In this document: piece after piece, positions 8,559 to 17,382 of the stretch | Layout of the letters: each line of letters opens with the position of its first letter | Numbering within the stretch: position 1 is the first letter of the stretch | Assembly: GCF_025753795.1 (NCBI RefSeq) | Contig: NZ_JAOWPS010000013.1 | Coordinates: 27,605-91,604 of the forward strand | Direction of reading: 5' to 3' | DNA from: Mesorhizobium sp. YC-39 | GTDB taxonomy: Bacteria; Pseudomonadota; Alphaproteobacteria; Rhizobiales; Rhizobiaceae | DNA: 64,000 nt | Translations under genes and position numbers: made by a program | Notes under the pieces: model-generated | What the model saw: the letters and a program-made list of their open reading frames with translations, nothing else | What the model was told of the DNA's origin: nothing | The model's database searches: none

Positions 8559-9551
8559 CTAAAGCAACCCTGCCTGCTCAGCCTCATGGCGCAGGTTCTG
8601 GCGCGGGCGCGGGCCGATATGCTGGATCACCAATCCGGCCGCCAGGGAGCCAAGGTCGCCGCAGGCCTTGAGGTCGCGGCCTTGCGTGTAGCCATGCAGG
8701 AAACCGGCGGCATAGAGGTCGCCGGCGCCCGTCGTGTCGACCAGATCCCTGGTCGTGGTCGCCTGGATGATCACGGTCTCGTCGCCGCGCACGATCACCG
8801 AGCCTTTTTCCGAGCGGGTGACGGCGGCAATCCGGCAATCCTTGCGGATCTGCGCCAGCGCCTCGTCGAAGGACGATGTCTGGTAGAGCGACTTGATCTC
8901 GTGGCTGTTGGCGAAGACGATATCGACCGTGCCCGAGCGCATCAGGTCGAGGAACTCGTCGCGGTAGCGGTCGACGCAGAACGAATCCGACAATGTCATA
9001 GACACTTCACGGCCTGCCGCGTGGGCCAGCCTGGCCGTCTGCCGGATCGCTTCCTTGGCGCGTGGCGGGTCCCACAGATAGCCCTCGAAATAGGTGACCT
9101 TGGCGCCCGATGCCTTGTCGGCCTCGACATCCTCCGGTCCGAGCTCGACGCAGGCGCCGAGATAGGTGTTCATCGAGCGTTCGCCGTCGGGCGTGACGAA
9201 GATCATCGATCGCGCCGTCGGCGGCTCGCCCGTGAGCGGTTTGGTGTCGAAGGCGACGCCCTGCGCATGGATGTCGTGCGCGTAGATTTGGCCCAGCGCA
9301 TCGTTCGAAACCTTGCCGAAGAAGGCGGCGCGGCCGCCGAAGCTGGCGACACCGGCCGCCGTGTTGCCGGCGCTGCCGCCGGACGCTTCGATGGCCGGGC
9401 CCATGCGGCTGTAAAGCAGTTCGGCGCGCTGGGTGTCGATGAGGTTCATCGCGCCCTTGATGATGCCGTTTGTCTCGAGGAAGTCCTCGTCGCACTGGGC
9501 GATGATGTCGACAATGGCATTGCCGATGCAAAGCACGTCATAATCCGGCAT
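8559..9551 (-). CDS. PfkB-family sugar/adenosine kinase
   Basis: 330 residues from the ATG at 9551 (MPDYDVLCIGNAIVDI), with GGAG upstream; the longer in-frame start adds 27 unlikely residues. The family signatures are complete: ASGGSAGNTAAGVASFGG near residue 58 (substrate-binding GG loop) and DTTGAGDLYAAGFLHG near 285 (anion hole with catalytic Asp). Alphaproteobacterial members of this branch are usually annotated as adenosine kinases and would convert a nucleoside or sugar to its phosphate with ATP in the cytoplasm. It is not obviously in an operon with metK, although adenosine is a product of the SAM cycle. Substrate is inferred. Confidence 0.85.
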   Translation of the reverse strand: MPDYDVLCIGNAIVDIIAQCDEDFLETNGIIKGAMNLIDTQRAELLYSRMGPAIEASGGSAGNTAAGVASFGGRAAFFGKVSNDALGQIYAHDIHAQGVAFDTKPLTGEPPTARSMIFVTPDGERSMNTYLGACVELGPEDVEADKASGAKVTYFEGYLWDPPRAKEAIRQTARLAHAAGREVSMTLSDSFCVDRYRDEFLDLMRSGTVDIVFANSHEIKSLYQTSSFDEALAQIRKDCRIAAVTRSEKGSVIVRGDETVIIQATTTRDLVDTTGAGDLYAAGFLHGYTQGRDLKACGDLGSLAAGLVIQHIGPRPRQNLRHEAEQAGLL

Positions 9552-9650
9552 CAATGTCTCCGCGATGAACCTGCCGGCTTTCTGCGGCCACGTGCGGATC
9601 TGGCGAGTTGGAATGGGTTTTCCAAATGACAATCCAGTCGACGTCGGCGT

Positions 9651-10847
9651 TCATGCGGCTGCGAGCCCTGCCGCGCGCCGCAAGTCTTCGGCTCTGTCTG
9701 TCCTCTCCCAGGTGAACTCAGGCTCTTCACGGCCGAAATGTCCATATGTCGCGGTCTTGCGGTATATCGGACGTAAGAGATCAAGCATTTTGATAATGCC
9801 CTTCGGTCTGAGATCGAACAGCTCAAGAACGAGGCCCTCGATCCTTTTTTCCTCAATCCTCGCCGTTCCGAAAGTGTTGACCATGACAGAAACCGGACTG
9901 GCCACGCCGATCGCGTAAGCAAGCTGAACCTCGCAGACCTCCGCAAGTCCGCTAGCAACGATGTTCTTCGCGACATAGCGGGCCGCATAGGCAGCCGAGC
10001 GGTCTACCTTGGACGGGTCCTTGCCCGAAAAGGCGCCGCCGCCGTGACGCCCCATCCCACCATAGGAATCGACGATGATTTTGCGCCCTGTAAGGCCGCA
10101 GTCGCCGCGCGGCCCACCCACCACGAACCGCCCCGTTGGATTGACCAAGATCCTGATCCCCGCCGTATCCAAATCGGTCGGCAAGACCGGCCTTATAATC
10201 TCCTCGACGACGCCTTCCCGGACTGTATCTTGTGAGACCTCTTCCGCATGTTGCGTCGACAGGATTATGGTATCCAGCGCCACTGGGCGCAAACCTTCAT
10301 AGCGGACAGTCACCTGAGACTTCACGTCCGGACGCAGCCAGCCAAGCTGTCCCGCTTTCCGAACCTCTTCCTGCCTTTTCGTCAAGCGATGAGCGAGCTG
10401 GATCGGCAAGGGCATCAGTGTATCGGTTTCGCTGCATGCGAACCCGAACATGAGGCCTTGATCCCCCGCGCCCTGCTCGAGATCCTGCCCCCGACCCTCG
10501 TCAACGCCTTGGCTAATGTCGGGCGACTGCTCGGTGAGGGCCAGGACGACGGCGCAACGCCGACCATCAAAGCCAACGGCATCATCATCGTATCCAATAT
10601 CGAGAATCGTGTCGCGGGCAACTTGGCTGTAATCGACCTGCGCATCGCTGGTGATCTCGCCAGCCAGAACGACCATCCCTGTCTTCACCAACGCCTCACA
10701 GGTTTTCACCAAAGCTTCACAGGCGACGCGCGCCTTCGGATCGGAGCGCAGTACCGCATCGAGGATGGCATCCGAGATGTTGTCGGCCAATTTATCCGGA
10801 TGTCCCGCGCCGACGGATTCAGAAGAGAACACGAACTGCCTAGCCAT
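9651..10847 (-). CDS. metK: S-adenosylmethionine synthetase
   Basis: The 398-residue enzyme makes SAM from methionine and ATP in the cytoplasm. Motifs are intact: GAGHPDKLADNISDAILD near the N-terminus, GDQGLMFGFACSET (ATP site), and GGAFSGKDPSKVDRSAAY (phosphate loop). GAGG lies 6 nt before the ATG. One oddity is residues ACEALVKTCEALVKTGMV, where seven residues are repeated in tandem; most MetK proteins have one copy. The two 21-bp units differ at synonymous sites, so the duplication is not recent. It follows glyA by 53 bp on the same strand and probably shares its transcript, forming a methyl-donor unit. Confidence 0.95.
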   Translation of the reverse strand: MARQFVFSSESVGAGHPDKLADNISDAILDAVLRSDPKARVACEALVKTCEALVKTGMVVLAGEITSDAQVDYSQVARDTILDIGYDDDAVGFDGRRCAVVLALTEQSPDISQGVDEGRGQDLEQGAGDQGLMFGFACSETDTLMPLPIQLAHRLTKRQEEVRKAGQLGWLRPDVKSQVTVRYEGLRPVALDTIILSTQHAEEVSQDTVREGVVEEIIRPVLPTDLDTAGIRILVNPTGRFVVGGPRGDCGLTGRKIIVDSYGGMGRHGGGAFSGKDPSKVDRSAAYAARYVAKNIVASGLAEVCEVQLAYAIGVASPVSVMVNTFGTARIEEKRIEGLVLELFDLRPKGIIKMLDLLRPIYRKTATYGHFGREEPEFTWERTDRAEDLRRAAGLAAA

Positions 10848-10900
10848 GAAATGCCTCGCTTCGGGTGTGGAGTTGTATGGAGCATTTTGATGAGCTCGCC

Positions 10901-12238
10901 TTAGATGTCGGTGATGCCGGGCACCCCGAACGCAGCGCAGAAGTCGGCGACGTCTCTTCGCACGCTGGTGTGAACATCCGGATCGTTGGGCTGGCGGCAG
11001 ACCAAGTCAATGAAATCGGCGATCTGCAGCATTTCCCCCTCGCGCATGCCCATTGAGGTCACTGCTGGCGACCCCAAGCGAATTCCGCTTGCGACCGCCG
11101 GGTCGCGCGGGTCGCCCGGCACCATATTGAAGTTCGTAATGATGCCAGCGTTTGCCAACCGCTCGGCATAAGCTTTTCCTGACAGTGGTCGATCACGCAG
11201 ATCAAGGATCAGCATGTGATTGTCAGTCCCCCCGGTGACCAGGTCATAACCTCGCTCCAGAAGCGCCTGGGCCAGAGCCTTGGCATTCTTGACGATCTGG
11301 TGACCGTAGCTGCGGAAGGCCCGGCGCTCGGCTTCCTGCAAAGCGACAGCTAGCGCAGCGACAACATTCATATGAGGCCCTCCTTGCAGTTGAGGGAAGA
11401 CAGCGCGATCTATCCGCCTGGCGAGATTGTATTTGCTCTTGGGATGGTACAGAGCCTGATAGCGATCTTCGTTCCTCGACAAAATGAAGCCACCGCGGGG
11501 ACCGCGGATCGATTTGTGAGAGGTGCTGGTGACGACGTCGCAATGGCAAACCGGATTCGGGTGCGCTCCTGCGACAATCAGGCCACTGACGTGCGCGATG
11601 TCGGCCACGAGATAGGAGTTCGTCTCCAGAGCGATTTCTGCCATCAGCGCGTAGTCAAAGATACGGGGATAAGCAGTACCGCCAACCCAAATGAGCCGAG
11701 GCTGTTCGCGCTTTGCTGTTTCGCGCAAACGGTCATAGTCAATTTGCTGCGTCTTTTCGTGCAGCCCATAGGGCACCCGCTTATAGTCTGTTCCGGAAAA
11801 ATTGATGGCCCAACCATGAGTGAGATGGCCGCCTTCCGGAAGGGGCAAGCCCATGACTTTGTCACCGGGGCTCAAAAGCGCGCGATAGACAGCCTGGTTG
11901 GCCGGCGAGCCGGAATAAGGCTGGACGTTGGCATGCTCGCTGCCAAATAGTGTTTTCAACCGCTCAATCGCAAGGTTCTCAAGCTCATCGACGATCTCGT
12001 TTCCCGCGTAGTATCGTGCACCGGGGTACCCCTCGGCGTACTTGTTCGTGAAAATCGAACCGGTCGCTTCCAGAACGGCCGAGGAGGCAAAGTTCTCAGA
12101 GGCGATGAGTTTGAGCGTTGTCCGCTCCTGCCGCTCCTGTCTTAGAAGCAGTTCGTGAACGCGGCGATCAACCGCGGCCAAGGGAGACCATGCGGAGGTT
12201 TCGGGCTGCGCGATGGCGCCGTCGGTGGTGTTGTCCAT
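10901..12238 (-). CDS. glyA: Serine hydroxymethyltransferase
   Basis: A 445-residue PLP enzyme interconverting serine plus tetrahydrofolate with glycine plus methylene-THF. Visible motifs: LKLIASENFAS, NKYAEGYPGARYYAG, VQPYSGSPANQAVY, DIAHVSGLI (Asp that pairs with the PLP ring) and STSHKSIRGPRGG with the Schiff-base Lys. A typical GlyA has THKTLRGPRGG, so this copy is slightly divergent. The N-terminal tail MDNTTDGAIAQPETSAW is longer than usual. GGAG is about 12 nt before the ATG. It sits between an ArsR-type regulator and metK, all leftward, so it likely feeds one-carbon units into the SAM cycle. Probably a second, accessory copy. Confidence 0.93.
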   Translation of the reverse strand: MDNTTDGAIAQPETSAWSPLAAVDRRVHELLLRQERQERTTLKLIASENFASSAVLEATGSIFTNKYAEGYPGARYYAGNEIVDELENLAIERLKTLFGSEHANVQPYSGSPANQAVYRALLSPGDKVMGLPLPEGGHLTHGWAINFSGTDYKRVPYGLHEKTQQIDYDRLRETAKREQPRLIWVGGTAYPRIFDYALMAEIALETNSYLVADIAHVSGLIVAGAHPNPVCHCDVVTSTSHKSIRGPRGGFILSRNEDRYQALYHPKSKYNLARRIDRAVFPQLQGGPHMNVVAALAVALQEAERRAFRSYGHQIVKNAKALAQALLERGYDLVTGGTDNHMLILDLRDRPLSGKAYAERLANAGIITNFNMVPGDPRDPAVASGIRLGSPAVTSMGMREGEMLQIADFIDLVCRQPNDPDVHTSVRRDVADFCAAFGVPGITDI

Positions 12239-12277
12239 GGTAGCTTCTCGCTCCGCTTGGATTGATTTATTTCACGA

Positions 12278-12622
12278 TCAGGCAGGCGGTCCCTTCGGCC
12301 GCGCGTCTCGGATCGCTTCGAGCCGCTGCAGGTCCCGTTTATGATAGCCGTCGCCATGGGGCAGGAGATCGACCAATAGTTGAACCAGCCCGCCGTCATT
12401 GCCTCCTGCTTTGAGATGGTACGAGCGCCACGGAGGTTGTTCGTTGCAGTAAAGAAAGTCGGCTCTGGCGAGCAGCCGGACGTGTCGCACAATCCGCTCG
12501 CGACGCACGCCCAGAATCTCCGCTAGTTCGCAGACAGTTAGGTCCGCATGCGCGCAAAGGCCCAGGATTCGAAGGCGGTCCAAATGCGCTGCCGTGCGTA
12601 GCCGGCTGACCAGCGTCATCAT
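12278..12622 (-). CDS. ArsR-family transcriptional regulator, possible SahR-like regulator of glyA-metK
   Basis: 114 residues with the winged-helix pattern of ArsR proteins: LDRLRILGLCAHADLTVCEL, then AEILGVRRERIVRHVRLLARADFL (recognition helix), then a wing (QPPWRSYHLK). No metal-binding Cys cluster of the CxC type is visible, arguing against a metal sensor. It lies 39 bp upstream of glyA on the same strand. SahR, a known ArsR-family protein sensing S-adenosylhomocysteine, controls SAM-cycle genes in many Proteobacteria, and the context fits, but no operator was identified. Two adjacent ATG codons open the frame without a good ribosome-binding site. Confidence 0.75.
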   Translation of the reverse strand: MMTLVSRLRTAAHLDRLRILGLCAHADLTVCELAEILGVRRERIVRHVRLLARADFLYCNEQPPWRSYHLKAGGNDGGLVQLLVDLLPHGDGYHKRDLQRLEAIRDARPKGPPA

Positions 12623-13241
12623 TGGTCAGCATCAAGCCACATAGAAAGACATGGCACTCGTCCTAATGAATTTGTCATTTGGCAATCTCCGCAGATGCTG
12701 CAGCTTTCGAACCAAATCATGTTGTTGCTTAATCCGGCGCTAGACACTGGCCATGTTCGCGAGGAACCATTCCTATTTTTGAGCGCGCACTTGTTTTGAG
12801 GCGACAGTAGAGGTTTTCAACAACCCATGATGTGCGCTCTTCTGCTGTTGCCGCAAAGAATTGCAGTTTGACCATTGAGAGTAAGTGTCGCCAGGCTTTT
12901 GACCTACTTACCTCGGATTCGACGATGAGCTTACCATTCCAACGAATTTGGTGTTGCTAAGAGTGTATGAATTTCTTTGAAGGATCTGTTGCAATGTCTG
13001 CACGCGAATTGGCGAAGTGCCGGTCAGGCAGCGAGACTGGCGAACAGCTTGACCAGGGGGGGATCGGATCAAAAGCGGATCGCGCTTGCCGTTTTGTATC
13101 CCGGCGATCGATCTGTTCGAAATCGACGACTGCGAGCAGGAAGTAAAGACAGGCGGCCAGATCGACAAACGCTGATTGCCGGACAATGACCCAGGTCGAA
13201 GTCAGATAGGGAGGAAATTGAGTACCAACGCTCCAGTCAAC
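12623..13241. other. Intergenic region upstream of the regulator-glyA-metK group
   Basis: About 600 bp with no convincing gene on either strand. It is more AT-rich than its neighbours and must hold the promoter for the leftward arsR-type gene. No riboswitch-like block, RpoN site or inverted repeat was recognised. Confidence 0.45.
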
Positions 13242-13643
13242 TCAATGGCAAAGGCACGGCTTGCGCCGATGTCGTGCTGCCAGAAAGTTTATCCTGTGCC
13301 AGACTATTCCCAAGCCTTGGGTGTGCAATCCCAGAGGCTGATGGGGGATCATCGATCCTGAGTCGTCATGAGGACCCATGTCCGTGGCGCACACGGACAT
13401 GAGTATGCCGTCGTTGGCTTCGATCAGGTAGACGATGAGATGGGCCTCGAATGGTTGAATACGTATTGGCGGCGATAGTTCAAGCCGCTCCCGGGCCATG
13501 CGCGGATTGGCAGCGATCAGATCGAAGATCGCGAACATCTCGTCATGATCTTCTCTGACCTGCACAGCACCGAACAGGTGCACTGCCTGCTCGGCAATAC
13601 CGATAATGTCCTCTTCCGCTGTTAACGAGAGGCGAATTCCCAT
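13242..13643 (-). pseudogene. parE: ParE/RelE-superfamily toxin with C-terminal frameshift
   Basis: Residues 1-80 read as a ParE toxin: LSLTAEEDIIGIAEQAVHLFGAVQ, NPRMARERLEL, RIQPFEAHLIVYLIEA. After ANDGIL the expected final strand (IVRVRHGH) appears only in another frame. Restoring one T near 13400 gives LIVRVRHGHGSS and a stop at 13366. As it stands, the frame runs on to 13242 with an unrelated tail (133 residues). ParE toxins poison DNA gyrase, and loss of the terminal strand would probably inactivate this one. It overlaps parD at TAATG. Confidence 0.7.
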
Positions 13644-13897
13644 TAGCCATTGCCGCGCGGCGTCTCAGCGCGTTTGGCCGCTTCCGCAAAAAGCGTGTCC
13701 CTGGAACGTTTGCCGGCGCCCCTTTTCAGGCCATCATCGACAAAGCGCTTCATGGCCGCGATTTTGTCATTTCGCTCCTGATCCCGGCGGATCAAATCGC
13801 GCACATAATCGCTCGCGTTGGCGTAGCGGCCCGTTTTGGCTTGCCCCTCGACCCAATCCTTCATCGGGTCGGGTAGTGATACGTTCATCGTTGCCAT
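13643..13897 (-). CDS. parD: ParD-type ribbon-helix-helix antitoxin
   Basis: 84 residues: MATMNVSLPDPMKDWVEGQ is the N-terminal DNA-binding strand and first helix, followed by GRYANASDYVRDLIRRDQ, the standard CopG/ParD signature. The Lys/Arg-rich C-terminus would wrap ParE. GGAGGG precedes the ATG. The stop overlaps the toxin start (TAATG). The antitoxin is intact while its toxin is frameshifted. Confidence 0.85.
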   Translation of the reverse strand: MATMNVSLPDPMKDWVEGQAKTGRYANASDYVRDLIRRDQERNDKIAAMKRFVDDGLKRGAGKRSRDTLFAEAAKRAETPRGNG

Positions 13898-13913
13898 AGT
13901 GCCCTCCGTACCC

Positions 13914-13930
13914 TATACCAGCATGGCATA
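13914..13930. promoter_or_regulatory. Candidate ParD operator
   Basis: TATACCA-N3-TGGCATA is an inverted repeat with one mismatch, 17 bp before the parD start and next to its ribosome-binding site. RHH antitoxins usually bind such repeats to autoregulate; this is inferred from position. Confidence 0.45.
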
Positions 13931-14060
13931 TTTTGGCAAAGTTTGTCAAAACGCTGGCCGAGCCGAGCTATCTGAAGGCGCTTGGGTCAGTGTTCATGGG
14001 CGCGCCGATCATTGCAGATGTCGCGGACCTTGTCGCAATAGCTGACGCCGGCCGTGCTTT

Positions 14061-14400
14061 TCAATGAAAGACGATGGCACGCGGCTGCCCCGCCAAGCCC
14101 AAATCTGGTTCAACACCAGTGCCCGGCCTTCGGCCCGTCCTCAAACTGCTCGCGTTGAACGCCAGCGATTGGTGCATCTTGCAGAAGCTGAGCTTGTGGA
14201 AGGCGAACACGGTGCTGGAGGTGACTGAGTACTCGCGGCGACGCCTGCGGAGTACGTAGCAGTCGAGAACGCCGCAAGGGGGGGCAGACAGGCTCGCCCT
14301 GGGTCTTAGGCCAGCGGAACTGACGGAAGATCGCGTAGGCTTTCTCTTCGTCAATCTTGACGAGGTGCTGGATGGGCATGTCCCGGCATCCCGGGGACAT
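14061..14400 (-). pseudogene. IS1595 (ISXO2-like) transposase remnant
   Basis: The 5' part reads IDEEKAYAIFRQFRWP and GEPVCPP, the zinc-ribbon start of IS1595-family transposases. After frame changes the other frame gives VTSSTVFAFHKLSF, the conserved block following the zinc finger in this family. The DDE catalytic core is missing. This is a short, dead 5' fragment. Confidence 0.65.
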
Positions 14401-14784
14401 CAGGAAGTGCTGGCCGTCCTGGTATTTCGCACCTCCGCGCCTCAGCGTCGTGATTGACGTGGATGAAACGCCACCGGTCCGGACGTTCTAGAACCTAGGC
14501 GGGGCGTGCGGGAACTAGAGGCGTGGGTGCTCATGTTCAGGCTCCTGAGGCGATGGTCGCCGATACACATGGCGATGCGGCGGCTTCGGGAGGCCGTCGA
14601 AATCAGCGCCGTATGCGGATCTGCCTGACATGAGGCGGGCCATTAGTGGATCTGGCCGCAGGAGTCGATCGGTTCTTTATCTTCGAGGCAACGAGCCGTA
14701 AACGAGCATGGGCCAAACTCGCTAACTGCTTCACCCGCATTTCAGTGACGGTTAACACTGGTTGCCATGCAGCCGCCCGCCGCA
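14401..14784. other. Intergenic region, nothing recognised
   Basis: About 380 bp between the transposase remnant and the promoter of the next gene pair. No recognisable coding pattern, RNA structure or repeat was seen. Confidence 0.4.
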
Positions 14785-14815
14785 TTGACTTTCAGGCAGG
14801 TCGGGCAGATATATT
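14785..14815 (+). promoter_or_regulatory. Candidate sigma-70 promoter of the nucleotidyltransferase gene pair
   Basis: TTGACT (14785-14790) is followed 19 bp later by TATATT (14810-14815); an overlapping GATATA gives 17-bp spacing. It lies 22 bp before the GTG start of the small gene at 14837, which has GAGGAAGG upstream. Confidence 0.5.
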
Positions 14816-14836
14816 GCTCGATCGAGGAAGGTAGTC

Positions 14837-15034
14837 GTGAGCGTTAAGGTTGGCCATTTCAACGTGAAGGATCGTCGCGCGGAGAAGCAGCGTTCCCGTG
14901 ATGTCGACCTTGCGCGCCTTGCGTCCAAGCAGATTTCCGCCAAGGAACTTCGCGATGAGAATGGCTTTTTCTCGTCCCTGGATCGGTCGAAGGCCCGGCT
15001 TCTTGTTCGCAGGGCCTCAGTCGCGTTGAGATGA
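14837..15034 (+). CDS. Small partner protein of nucleotidyltransferase-like toxin
   Basis: 65 residues, GTG start with GAGGAAGG 7 nt upstream. The sequence is basic and helical (DRRAEKQRSRDVDLARLASKQISAKELRDENGFF), with no membrane span. It overlaps the next gene by ATGA, so the two are translationally coupled. The layout (small basic protein, then nucleotidyltransferase fold) resembles AbiE- or MNT-type toxin-antitoxin pairs, and this would be the antitoxin-side partner. I do not recognise a named family. Confidence 0.6.
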   Translation: MSVKVGHFNVKDRRAEKQRSRDVDLARLASKQISAKELRDENGFFSSLDRSKARLLVRRASVALR

Positions 15035-15825
15035 GTGACGAGCCTGCGCGTTTCGGCCCGGTAGACGTTCTCCAGATAGCATCAAAACTTACGATCGATG
15101 ATGCCACATTTGTCATCGGCGGCCAGGCTACCAACCTGTGGGCATGGTTCTACCAAGACCGAACTCCTGAGTTGTCGTCCAGCTCCGAACTGACGAGTAA
15201 GGACATCGACTATTTCGGCACGAAGAAGGCGGCAGAGAGCCTGGCGCAGGCGCTTGGTGGGAAAGTCTATCTTCCGAATGCAGATGATATGAACACGCCG
15301 AACACGGCAGTTGTCGTGGCCGAGGTCAACGGAAAGAAGTTGCAGATCGACTTCATGCACGGCGTTCTGGGTCTCACAAAACGCGAGTTGGAAAACGGCG
15401 TTTCGGTCATCCGGCTTGAGGCAGATTCGGACGGAAAGCTGCTGCGGGCAGATGTTGCTGTCATGCATCCAGTCCTCTGCCTCAAGAGTCGAGTCGCGAA
15501 TATGCTGTCGCCGGCCACCATGCGGCGAGATAAATTCGCGTGGAAACAGCTGTATGCAACGATTGCCATCCTGGAAGTCTACATAAGAGATGCATTGGAC
15601 GACGGCGATATCAAGGAAGTTAATCGCTGCTTCCGAGAGATTTTTAACTACCTAAGGAGCGATCGTTACGGCCGAAGAGTCGTAGATGAATTGGGTGCCG
15701 ATCCCCTAAAAATCTTGGAGACGTTCGCTTCCGACAGCCGCCTTGACGAGCGCTATCGCGAACTGACGCTCGGAAAAATGATCGACAGAATCGTGACGGC
15801 ACGACAACGCCGCCATGACACATGA
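15031..15825 (+). CDS. Nucleotidyltransferase-fold protein (AbiEii/MNT-like), putative toxin
   Basis: 264 residues. The N-terminal half has the polymerase-beta nucleotidyltransferase pattern: FVIGGQATNLWAWF (GG loop plus helix), LTSKDIDYFGTKK (acidic D-x-D) and a later acidic strand LQIDFMHGV that could be the third catalytic Asp. The C-terminal half is helical. AbiEii/MenT-type toxins of this fold transfer nucleotides to tRNA or proteins and act in abortive infection. The function here is inferred from fold motifs and the coupled small upstream gene. The base composition (less GC at third positions) suggests transfer. Confidence 0.65.
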   Translation: MSDEPARFGPVDVLQIASKLTIDDATFVIGGQATNLWAWFYQDRTPELSSSSELTSKDIDYFGTKKAAESLAQALGGKVYLPNADDMNTPNTAVVVAEVNGKKLQIDFMHGVLGLTKRELENGVSVIRLEADSDGKLLRADVAVMHPVLCLKSRVANMLSPATMRRDKFAWKQLYATIAILEVYIRDALDDGDIKEVNRCFREIFNYLRSDRYGRRVVDELGADPLKILETFASDSRLDERYRELTLGKMIDRIVTARQRRHDT

Positions 15826-16020
15826 ACGGCAGTTCGGGTTAGGTGGTGGCGGTTGCTACCGAATGGCGTTTTGCCGCCGGAAACATCCGGCTTCGTGCGT
15901 GTAAGGCGTAAGCTGAAATCTCAGTGATGGAGGGACCCAGAAACCAATGCAGGGCCGTGTCCCATCAGATTCCATGTGACATGAATTGTCTTTGACGTGC
16001 TTTCATGATTGCTAGGGCCT

Positions 16021-16562
16021 ATGACACGTCCTCGCTTGCTGCCCGAAAAGAACTTTCCGGGCTATGCTTACCTGCCTGGCAAGCATCCTCATCCGGTTCG
16101 CGATCCGTTAGGCCACAGTTACCAAAGCGACCCGGTGGCCGTTGTTGCCGTCGAGGAATCCCTCAACTCGAAGGGGTTTCGATGGGGTGTGGACCTTTCA
16201 ATCACGGCTATTACTGGGAAGCTCATGAGGCTTGGGAGCCTCTTTGGCACGCTGCGAAACGAAGCACTCAGCATCGCCTTTTCTTCAAGGGATTGATCCT
16301 GTTGGCGGCGGCCGGGGTGAAGATCCGCGAGGGAAAGCGGGGCGCCGCCGAGCGCCATGCGGCGAGAGCTGCAGCCCTTTTCCGCCAAGTGACGTCTCTG
16401 CCTAGCCGGCCCTTTGAGGCCGCACTCGGAATGACACCTGCCGCGCTCGCGGTACACGCCGAAGCGGCCGTAACTTCCCCAGCTGTTTTGCGAGAGCCGA
16501 TGCGTGGCCAGCCCGACCCGGTTTTCGATTTCATTCTCGCCCCTGGATTCGAGGGCGTCTGA
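16021..16562 (+). pseudogene. DUF309-family gene with frameshift
   Basis: The first 60 codons from the ATG at 16021 (MTRPRLLPEKNFPGYAYLPG) run to GFRWGVDL. The natural continuation FNHGYYWEAHEAWEPLWHAA lies in another frame, consistent with one lost T near 16195. The second part holds the DUF309 signature (HGYYWEAHEAWE, then FFKGLILLAAAGVKIREG). The family is small, helical and of unknown function. A diverged fragment of the same gene lies at 21812-21990. It may be a true pseudogene or a base-call error. Confidence 0.65.
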
Positions 16563-16902
16563 TGGGCGACCCGACACCACCGTGCCCTTCGTTATTTCAT
16601 TGTACGCACGTCCGGCTGTTATGGGCAGTTCGACAATAGAAGCTTCAATCCTGACGCGCTTGACCCTGCGCTCACCCTGCTCTGAGCGCAGCATCAGTGG
16701 CAGGCAATACCTCCTCGTTCACTTCACGGCAAAGCCCTATGGCTCCCCGCTAAGCGATACAACGGGCAGCGCAAACCTGAAGCGGTTGCCTTGCGGCCTC
16801 AGGCCTCGGCCCTTGACTAATTGGCGGCGATGTACAGGGATTCCCCGAGAGCTTAATCTTAACCGCGCAAAGACCTGCTACGGCTGATGGAGAGGAGGGC
16901 GC
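16563..16902. other. Intergenic region, nothing recognised
   Basis: About 340 bp between the DUF309 gene and a small membrane-protein gene. No additional gene or structured RNA could be supported. The only clear signal is the GGAGAGGAGG ribosome-binding site at its right end. Confidence 0.4.
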
Positions 16903-17259
16903 TTGGACGAGAACGATCCGAAGGAAGAGCTGATCGAGACGATTTTCCGCAACGGCACAATCACCGTCGTGGGGATCTTGCTTGCCTTTTCGCTCGGCTT
17001 CGTCACGCATTGGGCTGCTAACCCCATGCCATGGCGATTCTACGATCTGTTCGCCGTTGTGCCGATCCTGTTCGGCATCGCGTTGCAGATGCGGGCGCTG
17101 TCCATGCTGCTCGACATGAGTTCGCTGCGCCGACCCATCTACGAACGCGCCAACCGCATCTTCATGGCGGGCCTCATCTTCACCGCGTGCGGCGTGGGGC
17201 TGGCCATTCTGCTCGATGTTTTCGAGATGTCGACGAAGGGCGCGCTGCCAGGCGCTTGA
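16903..17259 (+). CDS. Small inner-membrane protein
   Basis: 118 residues from a TTG preceded by GGAGAGGAGGG. Three hydrophobic segments are visible: residues 18-38 (ITVVGILLAFSLGFVTHW), 46-66 (LFAVVPILFGIALQMRAL) and 87-105 (FMAGLIFTACGVGLAILL). Charged termini suggest a cytoplasmic N-terminus. No enzymatic motif. I know similar proteins as hypothetical in rhizobia; the function is unknown. Confidence 0.7.
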   Translation: MDENDPKEELIETIFRNGTITVVGILLAFSLGFVTHWAANPMPWRFYDLFAVVPILFGIALQMRALSMLLDMSSLRRPIYERANRIFMAGLIFTACGVGLAILLDVFEMSTKGALPGA

Positions 17260-17382
17260 CGGCGCCGTCACTGCGCTCGGGCGCTGCCGCTCATCGACTG
17301 ACGCATCGTCAAGTCCAGGGTTTCCTAGTGCTGCCTCCCGTGCGGCGCCGGCCCTTCTTCCCGAGGCCCCCTTCGCCGACGC

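Noticed and set aside
8586..9629. Rightward frame of 347 codons opposite the PfkB kinase
   Set aside because: Antisense shadow of the kinase gene.
13245..13265. RpoN-like site near the parE tail
   Set aside because: Spacing between GG and GC is too short.
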